From positions 1 to 39,025 of the forward strand of contig CACIXL010000008.1 in assembly GCA_902590625.1 (NCBI GenBank): 39,025 nucleotides of DNA, in the 5' to 3' direction. The notes beneath the pieces are model-generated. The model was not told the DNA's origin and did not search any database. It worked only from the letters and a program-made list of their open reading frames with translations. The stretch is from an uncultured Pelagibacteraceae bacterium (lineage in GTDB: Bacteria > Pseudomonadota > Alphaproteobacteria > Pelagibacterales > Pelagibacteraceae). Each line of letters begins with the position of its first letter. Position 1 is the stretch's first letter. Below are positions 7,356 to 15,752 of this stretch, piece after piece. The position numbers and the translations under genes were made by a program.

Positions 7356-8735
7356 ATGAAAAATAAAACAATTTGGTCTAATAGATTTAAAAACAAAACG
7401 TCTCAATCTTTTCAAAAGATCGGGTCTTCAATTCATATTGATAAAAGACTTTATGAGCAAGATATAGCTGCATCTATCGTACATACACAAATGCTAATGA
7501 AACAAAAAATCATTAAAGTTGAAGACGGTAATAAAATTGTAAATGGACTTAAAAAGATCAAGGCCCAAATAGATAAAGGGAGTTTTGAGTTTAAAGAGAA
7601 ATATGAAGACATCCATTTAAATATAGAAAAAGCATTATTTGAAATCATTGGTTCTTCAGCTGGATTTTTGCACACTGCGAGATCTAGAAATGATCAAGTA
7701 GTAACTGATTTTAAATTATGGATTAAAAAAGCATCAAACGAAATATTAAAAGACATTTCGGTTGTCATGAAAAATTTGATAAAAAAAGCTGAAAAAAATA
7801 CCGATACGGTTATGCCCGGAATGACACATTTGAAAAATGCACAACCAATTTCATTTGCGCATTATCTTTTATCTTATTTTGAAATGTTGAAGAGAGATAA
7901 AAAAAGATTTGAAAATAATTTAGATCTTTTGGATGAATGTCCTCTTGGATCAGCTGCACTTTCTGGAACTTCGTATAATATAGATAGAACTTATACTGCA
8001 AAAAAACTTGGATTTAAAAAACCAACTGATAATTCTATCGACTCTGTATCTGATAGAGATTTTGCAATAGATTTTTTATACGCGTCAGCTGTTTGCGCAA
8101 TGCATCTTTCGAGATTAGCAGAAGATTTTATTATTTATAATTCTGATGCTTTTAAACTTATCTCTTTCAAAGATAGCATGCTTACAGGTTCTTCAATAAT
8201 GCCACAAAAGAAGAATCCTGATCCTGCAGAACTCATTAGAGGGAAAGTTGGAATAAATTATGGAAAGCTGAATGCAATGTTAACAATTATGAAAGGTCTT
8301 CCTATGTCTTATTTTAAGGATATGCAGGATGATAAAGAGTTAGTTTTTGCTGGCTTTGATACTTTAAAAGACACTTTAACTATGAGTGCTGAATTAATCA
8401 GTTCTGTAAATGCTAATAAAGTAAATATGCTTTTTATGGCTAACCAAGGTTTTACAACAGCAACTGATTTTGCAGACTATCTTGTTAAAAATAAAGATTT
8501 ATCGTTCAGAGAGTCTTACGCTATCTCAGCGAAGCTTGTAAATTACGCAGAAAAAAATAAAAAGATCTTATCTGAATTAAATTTGGAAGAAATCAAAAAA
8601 TTTTATAAAAATTTAGATAAAAGTGTTTTAAAAGTGTTTGATGTTAAAAATTCTATGAATTCAAAAAAATCTCATGGAGGAACATCTGTAATTAAAGTTA
8701 AATCAATGATAAAAAAATATAAAAGAGAAATTTAA
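7356..8735 (+). CDS. argH: Argininosuccinate lyase
   Basis: 459 residues, full family length. The fumarase/aspartase superfamily signature GSSIMPQKKNPDPAE is near residue 278, holding the catalytic Ser in the flexible loop. Other landmarks are HTARSRNDQV near residue 106 and the MPGMTHLKNAQP region near residue 155. It splits argininosuccinate into arginine and fumarate, the last step of arginine synthesis. The stop TAA overlaps the ATG of the micro-lipoprotein gene by one base, and lysA follows, giving argH-lptM-lysA as in many alphaproteobacteria. Confidence 0.97.
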   Translation: MKNKTIWSNRFKNKTSQSFQKIGSSIHIDKRLYEQDIAASIVHTQMLMKQKIIKVEDGNKIVNGLKKIKAQIDKGSFEFKEKYEDIHLNIEKALFEIIGSSAGFLHTARSRNDQVVTDFKLWIKKASNEILKDISVVMKNLIKKAEKNTDTVMPGMTHLKNAQPISFAHYLLSYFEMLKRDKKRFENNLDLLDECPLGSAALSGTSYNIDRTYTAKKLGFKKPTDNSIDSVSDRDFAIDFLYASAVCAMHLSRLAEDFIIYNSDAFKLISFKDSMLTGSSIMPQKKNPDPAELIRGKVGINYGKLNAMLTIMKGLPMSYFKDMQDDKELVFAGFDTLKDTLTMSAELISSVNANKVNMLFMANQGFTTATDFADYLVKNKDLSFRESYAISAKLVNYAEKNKKILSELNLEEIKKFYKNLDKSVLKVFDVKNSMNSKKSHGGTSVIKVKSMIKKYKREI

Positions 8736-8845
8736 TGAAACTTATAGCTACTTTTTTTTTAATGATTTTTATTTTAACTAGTTGCGGAAAAAAATCTGAA
8801 CCTAAATATCAAGGTAAAATAGATCAGATCAATATAATTTCATAA
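8735..8845 (+). CDS. lptM: Small LptM-like lipoprotein (36 aa)
   Basis: A 36-codon frame starting at the ATG that overlaps the argH stop (TAATG). The product has Lys at residue 3, a hydrophobic stretch at residues 4-14 and a lipobox LTSC with Cys17, then GKKSEP and a short tail. The ILTSCGKK pattern and the place between argH and lysA match the LptM/YifL family, a very short lipoprotein known in E. coli to help maturation of the LPS translocon LptD. The usual Gly-Pro-Leu-Tyr-x-Pro tail is degenerate (SEPKYQ), so function is by analogy. lysA starts four bases after its stop. Confidence 0.8.
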   Translation: MKLIATFFLMIFILTSCGKKSEPKYQGKIDQINIIS

Positions 8846-8849
8846 TCTT

Positions 8850-10079
8850 ATGGAAAATTTAAGATATGTAGGTAAAAATTTATTTGTTGAAAAACTATCG
8901 ATCAATAATATTTTAAAAAAGAATAAAACACCTTTTTATATTTACTCAGAAAATCAGATTGCTTTTAATTTTTTAAAATTTGCTAAAACATTTAAAAAGA
9001 CCAATCCTTTAATTTGTTTTGCCGCAAAATCTAATAGCAACATAAATATACTTCGTGTACTTGGAAAGTTAGGCGCTGGAGCTGATGTGGTTTCAGGCGG
9101 TGAGCTATTAAAAGCTTTAAAAGCAGGCATCAGACCAAATAAAATTGTTTTTTCTGGGGTTGGTAAAACAGAGGAAGAGTTGAAAATTGCAATTAATAAA
9201 AAAATTTTATTAATCAATTGCGAGTCGGAAAGTGAAGCAAAATTAGTAAATAATTTAGCTAAAAAATTAAGAAAAAAAGTTTCAATCGGTTTTAGGTTAA
9301 ACCCTAATGTTGATGCGAAAACACATAGAAATATATCAACTGGAAAAGCAGAGAATAAATTTGGATTATCAATAAAAAATTTTAAGATTTTTCTTAAAAC
9401 GATTAAATCTTTTAAAAATATTAAATTAGACGCTTTAAGTGTGCATATTGGAAGTCAAATATTAAACGATGCACCATTTAGAAAAACTCTAAATGTCATG
9501 AGTAAATTAATTAGAGAATTAAAACTAAATTTGAAATATGTCGATTTGGGTGGTGGTTTCGGTATAAATTATACTGATAAAGAAAAACCAATTAAACTAA
9601 GCAAATATTCTAAACTAGTACATAATTTTTCTAAAAAATTAAATTGTAAAATAATTTTTGAACCGGGAAGATCTATTATCGGTAATACTGGTCTACTAAT
9701 TAGTAAAATTCAATTTATAAAAAAAGGAACGAATAAAAACTTTATTATACTCGATGCTGGTATGAATGATTTTATGCGTCCTGCTTTATATGAGGCTTTT
9801 CATAAAATTATTCCTATTTCTAAAAAATCATCAAAGATGAAAGGTAAAATAGAATTTGTGGGACCAATTTGTGAAAGCACTTGTAAATTTGGTGTTTATA
9901 AAAACTATCCTAAAGTAAATGAAAACGACTTTGTTGCTATAACTAATGTTGGTGCTTACGGATCATCGCTATCCTCCAACTACAATACTAGACCATTAAT
10001 AGCTGAAATTTTAATCAATAAAAATAAATTAAGATATATTAGAAAAAAGCAAAATTTACTTAAATTGATTAATTCTTAA
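8850..10079 (+). CDS. lysA: Diaminopimelate decarboxylase
   Basis: 409 residues, a fold-III PLP enzyme. The PLP-binding lysine is Lys60 in CFAAKSNSN. HIGSQ near residue 200, a GGGFGINY glycine loop near residue 235, EPGRS near residue 272 and GPICESTC near residue 338 (substrate-binding Cys-Glu) are all present. It converts meso-diaminopimelate to lysine. The stop TAA (10077-10079) overlaps the ATG of plsC by one base, so the two are probably translationally coupled. Confidence 0.97.
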   Translation: MENLRYVGKNLFVEKLSINNILKKNKTPFYIYSENQIAFNFLKFAKTFKKTNPLICFAAKSNSNINILRVLGKLGAGADVVSGGELLKALKAGIRPNKIVFSGVGKTEEELKIAINKKILLINCESESEAKLVNNLAKKLRKKVSIGFRLNPNVDAKTHRNISTGKAENKFGLSIKNFKIFLKTIKSFKNIKLDALSVHIGSQILNDAPFRKTLNVMSKLIRELKLNLKYVDLGGGFGINYTDKEKPIKLSKYSKLVHNFSKKLNCKIIFEPGRSIIGNTGLLISKIQFIKKGTNKNFIILDAGMNDFMRPALYEAFHKIIPISKKSSKMKGKIEFVGPICESTCKFGVYKNYPKVNENDFVAITNVGAYGSSLSSNYNTRPLIAEILINKNKLRYIRKKQNLLKLINS

Positions 10080-10786
10080 TGCAATTTATTAGATCACTAA
10101 TCTTTAATATCTTTCTTTATCTTGGCCTTATAATAATTTTTATTTTAGCCATACCAACATTAATTCTTCCAAATAAATTTACACTATTTTTTGGAAGGGT
10201 GTCTGCAAAATATATAGTGCTTATTTTAAAACTTATATTGAATACAAAAGTAATATTTCATGGGATTGAAAATTTAAAGAAAGTAGATAATTTTTTTGTT
10301 GCTTCCGCCCATCAGTCTATGTTTGAAACTTTTGCTCTACAAATACCTTTAGATGGTCCTATTTTTATTTTAAAAAAAGAATTACTAAGTATTCCATTGT
10401 TCGGATGGTATTTGAGAAAAATTGGCTCTATAGCGATTATCCGGGAAACGACAACTAAAGAAAATTTAAATTTTTTTGACAAAGTGAGGGATAGAATTGA
10501 AAAGAGCAAAAGACCTCTTCTAATATTTCCTCAAGGAACAAGAGTTAAACTTAATGAACAGCCACCTTTTAAAAAGGGAGCCGGTAGAATTTATAAAGCT
10601 TTAAATTTACCCTGTGTGCCTGTGGCTTTAAACACAGGGAAGGTTTGGCCAAAAAATAGTTTTATGAAATATAGAGGCGATATACATATTTCATTTTTAG
10701 AACCAATAATGCCTGGTAAAGAAAATGATGATTTTGTTAGTGAGATAGAAAATAAAATCTATTCTGAAATAAAAAAATACTACTGA
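10079..10786 (+). CDS. plsC: 1-acyl-sn-glycerol-3-phosphate acyltransferase (PlsC family)
   Basis: 235 residues with one or two N-terminal membrane segments (residues 5-30). The acyltransferase motif I is HQSMFE (His78, Glu83), i.e. H-x4-E rather than H-x4-D. I recall HQS-containing H-x4-E variants in other alphaproteobacterial PlsC proteins, so it need not be inactive. Motif III is FPQGTR near residue 150, with Gln in place of the usual Glu. It makes phosphatidate from lysophosphatidate at the inner membrane. It is coupled to lysA. Confidence 0.88.
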   Translation: MQFIRSLIFNIFLYLGLIIIFILAIPTLILPNKFTLFFGRVSAKYIVLILKLILNTKVIFHGIENLKKVDNFFVASAHQSMFETFALQIPLDGPIFILKKELLSIPLFGWYLRKIGSIAIIRETTTKENLNFFDKVRDRIEKSKRPLLIFPQGTRVKLNEQPPFKKGAGRIYKALNLPCVPVALNTGKVWPKNSFMKYRGDIHISFLEPIMPGKENDDFVSEIENKIYSEIKKYY

Positions 10787-10826
10787 AAAAACTTTACAAA
10801 ATATATAGGAAGAATAAGTTCAACTC

Positions 10827-11891
10827 ATGAAAGAATATAACATAGCATCAATAGCTGGTGACGGAATAGGAAAAGAAGTTTTGCCCGAGGGTTTAAAAGT
10901 TTTAAAAGACACTGCTTTAAAACATCAATTTAAAATAAATTTTACAGAGTATGATTTTGCTTCCTGTGACTATTACGAAAAAAATGGAAAAATGCTCCCT
11001 GATGATTGGAAGGAAAAATTAGAAAAACATGATGCGATATTTTTTGGAGCGGTTGGAATGCCAGATAGAGTTCCTGATCACATCTCTTTATGGGGATCAT
11101 TACTTAAATTTAGAAGAGGATTTGATCAGTATGTTAATCTTAGACCTGTGAAACTTTTTCCGGGCATCAATCCACCTTTGGCTAACAAAAAACCTGGTGA
11201 TATTGATATGCTTATAGTGCGAGAGAACACAGAGGGAGAATATTCTTCTGTGGGTGGTCGAATGTTTAAAGATACTAATCGTGAAATAGCTGTTCAAGAA
11301 ACTATAATGTCTGCATATGGAGTGGATAGAGTTCAAAAATTTGCTTTTGAATTAGCAAAAAAACGAAAAAGAAAAAAATTAACCAATGCTACAAAATCAA
11401 ATGGAATTTCAATTACCATGCCTTTCTGGGATGAAAGATTTAATGAAATGAAAAAAAAATATCCTGAAGTCAAGACAGATCAATTTCATATAGATATTTT
11501 AGTTGCAAGGTTCGTTCTCAATCCTGAATGGTTTGATGTGGTCGTTGCGTCGAATTTGTTTGGAGATATTCTTTCAGATTTAGGTCCTGCTTGCACAGGA
11601 ACTATTGGAATCGCTCCATCTGGAAATATTAATCCTGAAAAAAAATTTCCATCTCTTTTTGAGCCTGTTCATGGCTCAGCACCTGATATTGCTGGTAAAG
11701 GTATTGCTAATCCTGTGGGTCAAATCTGGTCTGGAGCTATGATGTTAGATTATTTGGGAGAAAAAGAAGCCTCTAATTCTATAGTTGAAGCAATTGAAAA
11801 ATCTTTAAGTCAAAAAAGTAATAGAACTAAAGATCTAGGTGGGGATGCTGATACGATAAAATGTTCTAAATCGATTTTATCAAATCTTTAA
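10827..11891 (+). CDS. Tartrate dehydrogenase / D-malate dehydrogenase family beta-decarboxylating enzyme
   Basis: 354 residues, isocitrate/isopropylmalate dehydrogenase superfamily. Landmarks are AGDGIGKEV near residues 10-18, LRPVKLFPG near residue 107, RENTEGEYS near residue 129, a Lys-containing ATKSNG segment near residue 190, SNLFGDILSDLGP near residue 244 and EPVHGSAPDIAGKGIANP near residue 277. FGAVGMPDRVPDHISLWG points to the tartrate/D-malate branch (TtuC/DmlA, decarboxylating D-malate to pyruvate) rather than LeuB. The neighbours are not leucine genes, which agrees. Its stop overlaps that of the convergent tyrA by four bases. Confidence 0.8.
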   Translation: MKEYNIASIAGDGIGKEVLPEGLKVLKDTALKHQFKINFTEYDFASCDYYEKNGKMLPDDWKEKLEKHDAIFFGAVGMPDRVPDHISLWGSLLKFRRGFDQYVNLRPVKLFPGINPPLANKKPGDIDMLIVRENTEGEYSSVGGRMFKDTNREIAVQETIMSAYGVDRVQKFAFELAKKRKRKKLTNATKSNGISITMPFWDERFNEMKKKYPEVKTDQFHIDILVARFVLNPEWFDVVVASNLFGDILSDLGPACTGTIGIAPSGNINPEKKFPSLFEPVHGSAPDIAGKGIANPVGQIWSGAMMLDYLGEKEASNSIVEAIEKSLSQKSNRTKDLGGDADTIKCSKSILSNL

Positions 11892-12784
11892 TTTCTACCA
11901 AAACCAGGTTTATCCGTATCTTGTCCAGCTTCAATAATCTCTTTTCTTACTTTTTTAGTTGATGAGAATATTTCTAGAAGTTTTTTACTGTCCTTGTTTT
12001 TAATAGCAGTTTTAATTTCTTCAAGATTTTTAGAATAATTATCCAATACTTTTAAAATATTATCACTGTTATCTATAAAAATATCCTTCCACATTAAAGG
12101 GTCAGATGCTGCTATTCTTGTAAAATCTCTTAGTCCACCAGCGCTGTACTGGATAACATCGTCTTTGAATTTGTCTTCATTGTTTATAGCAGTTTTAACA
12201 ATACTGTAAGCTACCGCATGTGGTAAATGACTTGTAAGTGATAAAATATAATCATGGTCTTCAAATGACATAAATTTCACTTTGCTCCCAAGACTAGACC
12301 AAAACTTTTCTAATTCATTAATTTTTTCTTTATTAACTTTTTTATCAGCCGATAAAATACACCATCTATTATTAAATAAGCTCGCAAAACCAGCCTCTGG
12401 GCCAGAGTACTCGGTTCCTGCTATAGGATGTGAGGCAATCCAATGAACATTTTTGAGATTCAAGTGGCTTATTATTTTGTTTACTTCTTTTTTAGCAGAG
12501 CCTGTGTCAGTTAAAATTACATCTTCTTTCAAGTGAGATTGAATAGAAAGAAGTATTTCTTTATAACTACTTAATGGAGAAGCAATAATTACTAGATTGG
12601 AGTCTTTTACTACATCTAAGATATTATTACTTGTTTCAATCGAAAAATTCTTTTTTAAATAATCAGTTACTTTTGAAGACTTATCATAAACACCTATTAA
12701 AGATGCTAATTTTTTTTCATTTACAGCTCTTAAGATTGAAGAGCCAATTAAACCACAGCCAATTATACAAATCTTATTAAACAT
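11888..12784 (-). CDS. tyrA: Prephenate/arogenate dehydrogenase
   Basis: 298 residues. An N-terminal Rossmann fold begins IIGCGLIGSS (residues 8-17), ASPLSSY is near residue 70, and SHPIAGTEYSGPEAG near residues 118-132 is the conserved substrate-binding segment. LTSHLPHAVAYS near residue 184 carries the second conserved His. It oxidatively decarboxylates prephenate (or arogenate) on the way to tyrosine. Its start overlaps the end of hisC by eight bases, so hisC and tyrA form a unit; in many alphaproteobacteria the HisC paralogue next to tyrA also serves aromatic transamination. Confidence 0.93.
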   Translation of the reverse strand: MFNKICIIGCGLIGSSILRAVNEKKLASLIGVYDKSSKVTDYLKKNFSIETSNNILDVVKDSNLVIIASPLSSYKEILLSIQSHLKEDVILTDTGSAKKEVNKIISHLNLKNVHWIASHPIAGTEYSGPEAGFASLFNNRWCILSADKKVNKEKINELEKFWSSLGSKVKFMSFEDHDYILSLTSHLPHAVAYSIVKTAINNEDKFKDDVIQYSAGGLRDFTRIAASDPLMWKDIFIDNSDNILKVLDNYSKNLEEIKTAIKNKDSKKLLEIFSSTKKVRKEIIEAGQDTDKPGFGRN

Positions 12785-13859
12785 TTAGTATCTTCCACAT
12801 TTTAGAGATTAGTTTTCTATTTTCATCACTTTTTCCAATTGTTATTCTAAGTGAATTCTTAATACCATAAACATCCATCTTACGAACTAAAATTCCTACT
12901 TTGGCTAATAATTTAAAAACTTTTGATGAATTAATTTTTACTTTATCAAAATTAACTAATAAAAAATTACTATAACTTTTATTAGTCTCGATTTTCATTT
13001 TTTTAAATTCATTAAACATTTTATTATTCCAATTATTAACATGCTTAATTTCTTTATTTAACCAAGAGCCATCTTTAACTGCAGCAGAGGCTGCGAATAA
13101 AGCGGCACTATTAATATTAAACGGTGGTTTAATTTTATTCAGCACATCAATAATTTCTTTTGATGCATAACCCCATCCTACACGTAGACCGGCTAAACCA
13201 TAAATTTTTGAAAATGTTCTTGTGATAACTACATTTTTAAAATTTGAAAATAATTTTAATGCTGAAGAATAGTCCTTTTGTTTAACATATTCAAAATAAG
13301 CATCATCAACAACTAACAAAATATTACTTTTTAATTTTTTTCTTAAAAATAATAAATCTTTTTTACTAATATAAGTTCCAGTTGGGTTATTAGGGTTGGC
13401 GATAAAAACAATTTTTGTTTTCCTGGTTACTTTTTTTAAAATATCTTTTACTGAAACTTTAAAGTTATTCTCCTTAGAATAAACAACATTCGCACCGTTC
13501 ATACGGCTGTAAATTCTGTAAATGATAAAGCTAAATTTTGGTACAATTACTTCATCTCCCTTCTTAAGGTAAGCTTTACAGATTAATTCAAAAATTTGGT
13601 CAGATCCTGCTCCTAGAATTATTCTATTTTTATCTAGCTTAAATTTATTACCTAAACTTTCTCTTAGGTGGTTACCATCTGAGTCCGGGTATCTAGCAAA
13701 ACTTTCTGAAACTTTAATATACTCTTTCTTTGCCTTTGGACTTGGTCCAAGTGCAGACTCATTTGCTGATAGTTTGATCTTAGCTAGTTTCTTTTTAAAG
13801 AGGCTCATTCCAGCTACATATTTTTGAGCATTTATATTATTTGGTTTGGGTAACTTCAT
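12777..13859 (-). CDS. hisC: Histidinol-phosphate aminotransferase family
   Basis: 360 residues, a class I/II PLP aminotransferase. The PLP lysine is Lys218 in RTFSKIYGLAGLRVGWG. ANPNNPTGT is near residue 154, DDAYFEY near residue 186 and GAGSDQIFE near residue 83. It is upstream of and overlaps tyrA. The family covers HisC proper and enzymes acting on aromatic amino acids, and the tyrA coupling suggests it may do both. The gene diverges from metX across about 175 bases that hold the metX promoter and riboswitch. Confidence 0.92.
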   Translation of the reverse strand: MKLPKPNNINAQKYVAGMSLFKKKLAKIKLSANESALGPSPKAKKEYIKVSESFARYPDSDGNHLRESLGNKFKLDKNRIILGAGSDQIFELICKAYLKKGDEVIVPKFSFIIYRIYSRMNGANVVYSKENNFKVSVKDILKKVTRKTKIVFIANPNNPTGTYISKKDLLFLRKKLKSNILLVVDDAYFEYVKQKDYSSALKLFSNFKNVVITRTFSKIYGLAGLRVGWGYASKEIIDVLNKIKPPFNINSAALFAASAAVKDGSWLNKEIKHVNNWNNKMFNEFKKMKIETNKSYSNFLLVNFDKVKINSSKVFKLLAKVGILVRKMDVYGIKNSLRITIGKSDENRKLISKMWKILNV

Positions 13860-13918
13860 TTCTTTATGTAATATCTAAATTGTAAGAGTTTTTCTATAAG
13901 TCTTTATCTTATATAAAA

Positions 13919-13947
13919 TTGACAAGTTTGTGATGATCTAGTAAATA
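13919..13947 (+). promoter_or_regulatory. Sigma-70-type promoter for the SAM-II/metX leader
   Basis: A perfect -35 hexamer TTGACA is at 13919-13924. A weak AT-rich -10 (TAAATA, 13942-13947) lies 17 bases downstream. Transcription would start near 13953, right at the first base-paired nucleotides of the SAM-II aptamer. The weak -10 match lowers confidence in the exact hexamer, not in the position. Confidence 0.6.
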
Positions 13948-13950
13948 GAT

Positions 13951-14004
13951 AACGCGCTGATTTAACCATATTGCAAGCGCATAATAAATTTAGCTAAAAA
14001 GGGA
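13951..14004 (+). promoter_or_regulatory. SAM-II riboswitch aptamer
   Basis: The stretch follows the SAM-II aptamer as known from a marine metagenome metX leader: CGCGCTGATTTAACC, then ATTGCAAGCGC, an ATAATAAAT linker and TAGCTAAAAAGGGA. P1 pairs GCGCT (13954-13958) with AGCGC (13976-13980). The 3' GCTAAA element forms the pseudoknot that closes on S-adenosylmethionine. The next gene is metX, the expected target. High SAM should shut the operon, here through the terminator that starts four bases later. Confidence 0.95.
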
Positions 14005-14007
14005 GAT

Positions 14008-14033
14008 GCCCAGTTTAGCTGGGCTTTTTTTTT
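14008..14033 (+). terminator. Intrinsic terminator of the SAM-II switch, upstream of metX
   Basis: A six-base-pair stem GCCCAG (14008-14013) with CTGGGC (14019-14024), loop TTTAG, followed by nine Ts (14025-14033). It is G+C-rich in a very AT-rich genome, which marks it as a real terminator. It sits just after the aptamer and before the metX start at 14036. The aptamer element AGCTAAA (13992-13998) is the exact reverse complement of TTTAGCT (14014-14020), covering the loop and the first two bases of the 3' arm, so aptamer and terminator state can be exchanged. Confidence 0.9.
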
Positions 14034-14035
14034 GG

Positions 14036-15175
14036 ATGAATAGAAAAACTGTAGATATAAATAAAATTATAGTTAAAAAGCCACTTAAACTTGATTGTGG
14101 TAAAATAATTAACAATTTTCCACTAGCTTATGAAACTTATGGAAAGTTAAACCCAAATAAAGATAACGCTGTTCTTGTATTTCATGCTTTAACGGGGGAT
14201 CAATTTGTAACTGGCACGAACCCTATTACAAAGAAAGAGGGTTGGTGGGTCACTGCTGTTGGTCCTGGCAAAGCTATTGATACGGATAAATATTTTGTTA
14301 TTTGTGCAAATGTAATTGGTGGATGTATGGGTTCTCTTGGGCCAAAAGATACAAATCCTGAAAACAGTCAACCCTACGGTTTAGATTTTCCAGTCATCAC
14401 CATTAAAGATATGGTGAAAGCACAAGAGTCTTTACTGGAGCACCTTGGTATAAAAAAACTTTTATGTGCTACTGGTGGATCAATGGGTGGAATGCAGTTA
14501 TTACAATTTTGTGCAACATTTCCTGATAAAGCTTTTTCGGCTATTCCGATAGCTTGTAGTTCAAGTCATAGTGCTCAGAATATTGCACTAAATGAACTAG
14601 CACGCCAAGCTATAATGTCTGACCCCGTCTGGGATGATGGAAAATATGTATCAAAAAATGTGCAACCTAAAAATGGCTTAGCTGTTGCAAGAATGGTTGG
14701 ACATATAAGTTATTTATCTGAAAAAGGCATGCAGGAAAAATTTGGAAGAAAATTACAAGAAAAAGCTGATTATGAATTTAGTTTTAACGCAGATTTTCAA
14801 GTTGAGAGCTATTTAAGACACCAAGGTTATGCTTTTGTGGAAAGATTTGATGCGAATTCAATTCTTTATATTACTAGAGCAATGGATTATTTTGATCTTT
14901 CTAAGCAATATAAAGGTGGATTAGTTGAAGCTTTTAAAAATCAAAACACAAAATTTTTAGTAATATCGTTTTCTTCAGACTGGCTTTATACAACAAAAGA
15001 AAATAAGGATATAGTAATTGCATTAAATGCATCTGGTGCTGATGTTTCTTACTCAGAAATAGTGACTGATAAAGGTCACGACTCCTTCTTACTAAAAGAA
15101 CCAGAATTTTTAAAAACTCTAAAGGGTTTTATAGACTCAATGTACGAAAAATTTAAAAATGAAAAAAGAATTTAA
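14036..15175 (+). CDS. metX: Homoserine O-acyltransferase (MetX)
   Basis: 379 residues from the ATG at 14036. An in-frame upstream ATG at 14006 would translate the terminator hairpin and T-run (PSLAGLFFW), so it is rejected. An alpha/beta hydrolase fold: the nucleophile Ser149 is in TGGSMGGMQ, a catalytic Asp lies in SSDWLY near residue 318, and the His in DKGHDSFLL near residue 344. It activates homoserine with acetyl-CoA (or succinyl-CoA; specificity is not read here) for methionine synthesis. It is controlled by the SAM-II switch. metW starts 17 bases before its stop. Confidence 0.93.
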   Translation: MNRKTVDINKIIVKKPLKLDCGKIINNFPLAYETYGKLNPNKDNAVLVFHALTGDQFVTGTNPITKKEGWWVTAVGPGKAIDTDKYFVICANVIGGCMGSLGPKDTNPENSQPYGLDFPVITIKDMVKAQESLLEHLGIKKLLCATGGSMGGMQLLQFCATFPDKAFSAIPIACSSSHSAQNIALNELARQAIMSDPVWDDGKYVSKNVQPKNGLAVARMVGHISYLSEKGMQEKFGRKLQEKADYEFSFNADFQVESYLRHQGYAFVERFDANSILYITRAMDYFDLSKQYKGGLVEAFKNQNTKFLVISFSSDWLYTTKENKDIVIALNASGADVSYSEIVTDKGHDSFLLKEPEFLKTLKGFIDSMYEKFKNEKRI

Positions 15176-15752
15176 AGTAATAGCTGAATTGTTGCCTAAC
15201 AACACAAGAGTATTGGATGTTGGTTGTGGAGATGGATCTCTAATGAATTTCCTAAAAGAGGAAAAAAATATAGAGGTTCGTGGTTTGGAACTAAATCAAG
15301 AAAATGTACAACTGTGCATACGCAAAGGTTTGCCAGTCATACAAGGAAACGCTGAAACTGAACTTCATCAATTTCCCGATCAATCTTTTGACTACGTTGT
15401 GCTTAGTCAAACGTTACAAGCTTTTTATAACCCAGAGGAAGTTTTAAAAAATCTTTTGAGAATTGGTAAAGCAGTAATTGTTTCAATTCCAAATTTCGGA
15501 TATTGGAAAGTGAGAATGAAACTTTTATTTTTCGGTGAAATGCCAGTTACAAAAACATTACCAAATACTTGGTATAATACTCCTAACTTACATATGTGCA
15601 CTATTAAAGATCTATTTAGGTTTTGTGACGAAAAAAATATAAACATCAATCAAGTAATTGGTGTTAATGAAGATAAAACTTCATTAATAAAAAAAAGTAA
15701 TTTAGAAATAAAAAATCTCTTTTCAAAATTAGGGATTTTTTTAATAGGGTAA
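15159..15752 (+). CDS. metW: Methionine biosynthesis protein MetW
   Basis: 197 residues, methyltransferase-like Rossmann fold with motif I VLDVGCGDGSL near residues 20-30 and QGNAETEL near residue 64. MetW accompanies MetX throughout alpha- and betaproteobacteria and is thought to be needed for full MetX activity; no methyltransferase reaction is established. It overlaps metX by 17 bases and so shares its riboswitch control. Confidence 0.93.
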   Translation: MKKEFKVIAELLPNNTRVLDVGCGDGSLMNFLKEEKNIEVRGLELNQENVQLCIRKGLPVIQGNAETELHQFPDQSFDYVVLSQTLQAFYNPEEVLKNLLRIGKAVIVSIPNFGYWKVRMKLLFFGEMPVTKTLPNTWYNTPNLHMCTIKDLFRFCDEKNININQVIGVNEDKTSLIKKSNLEIKNLFSKLGIFLIG

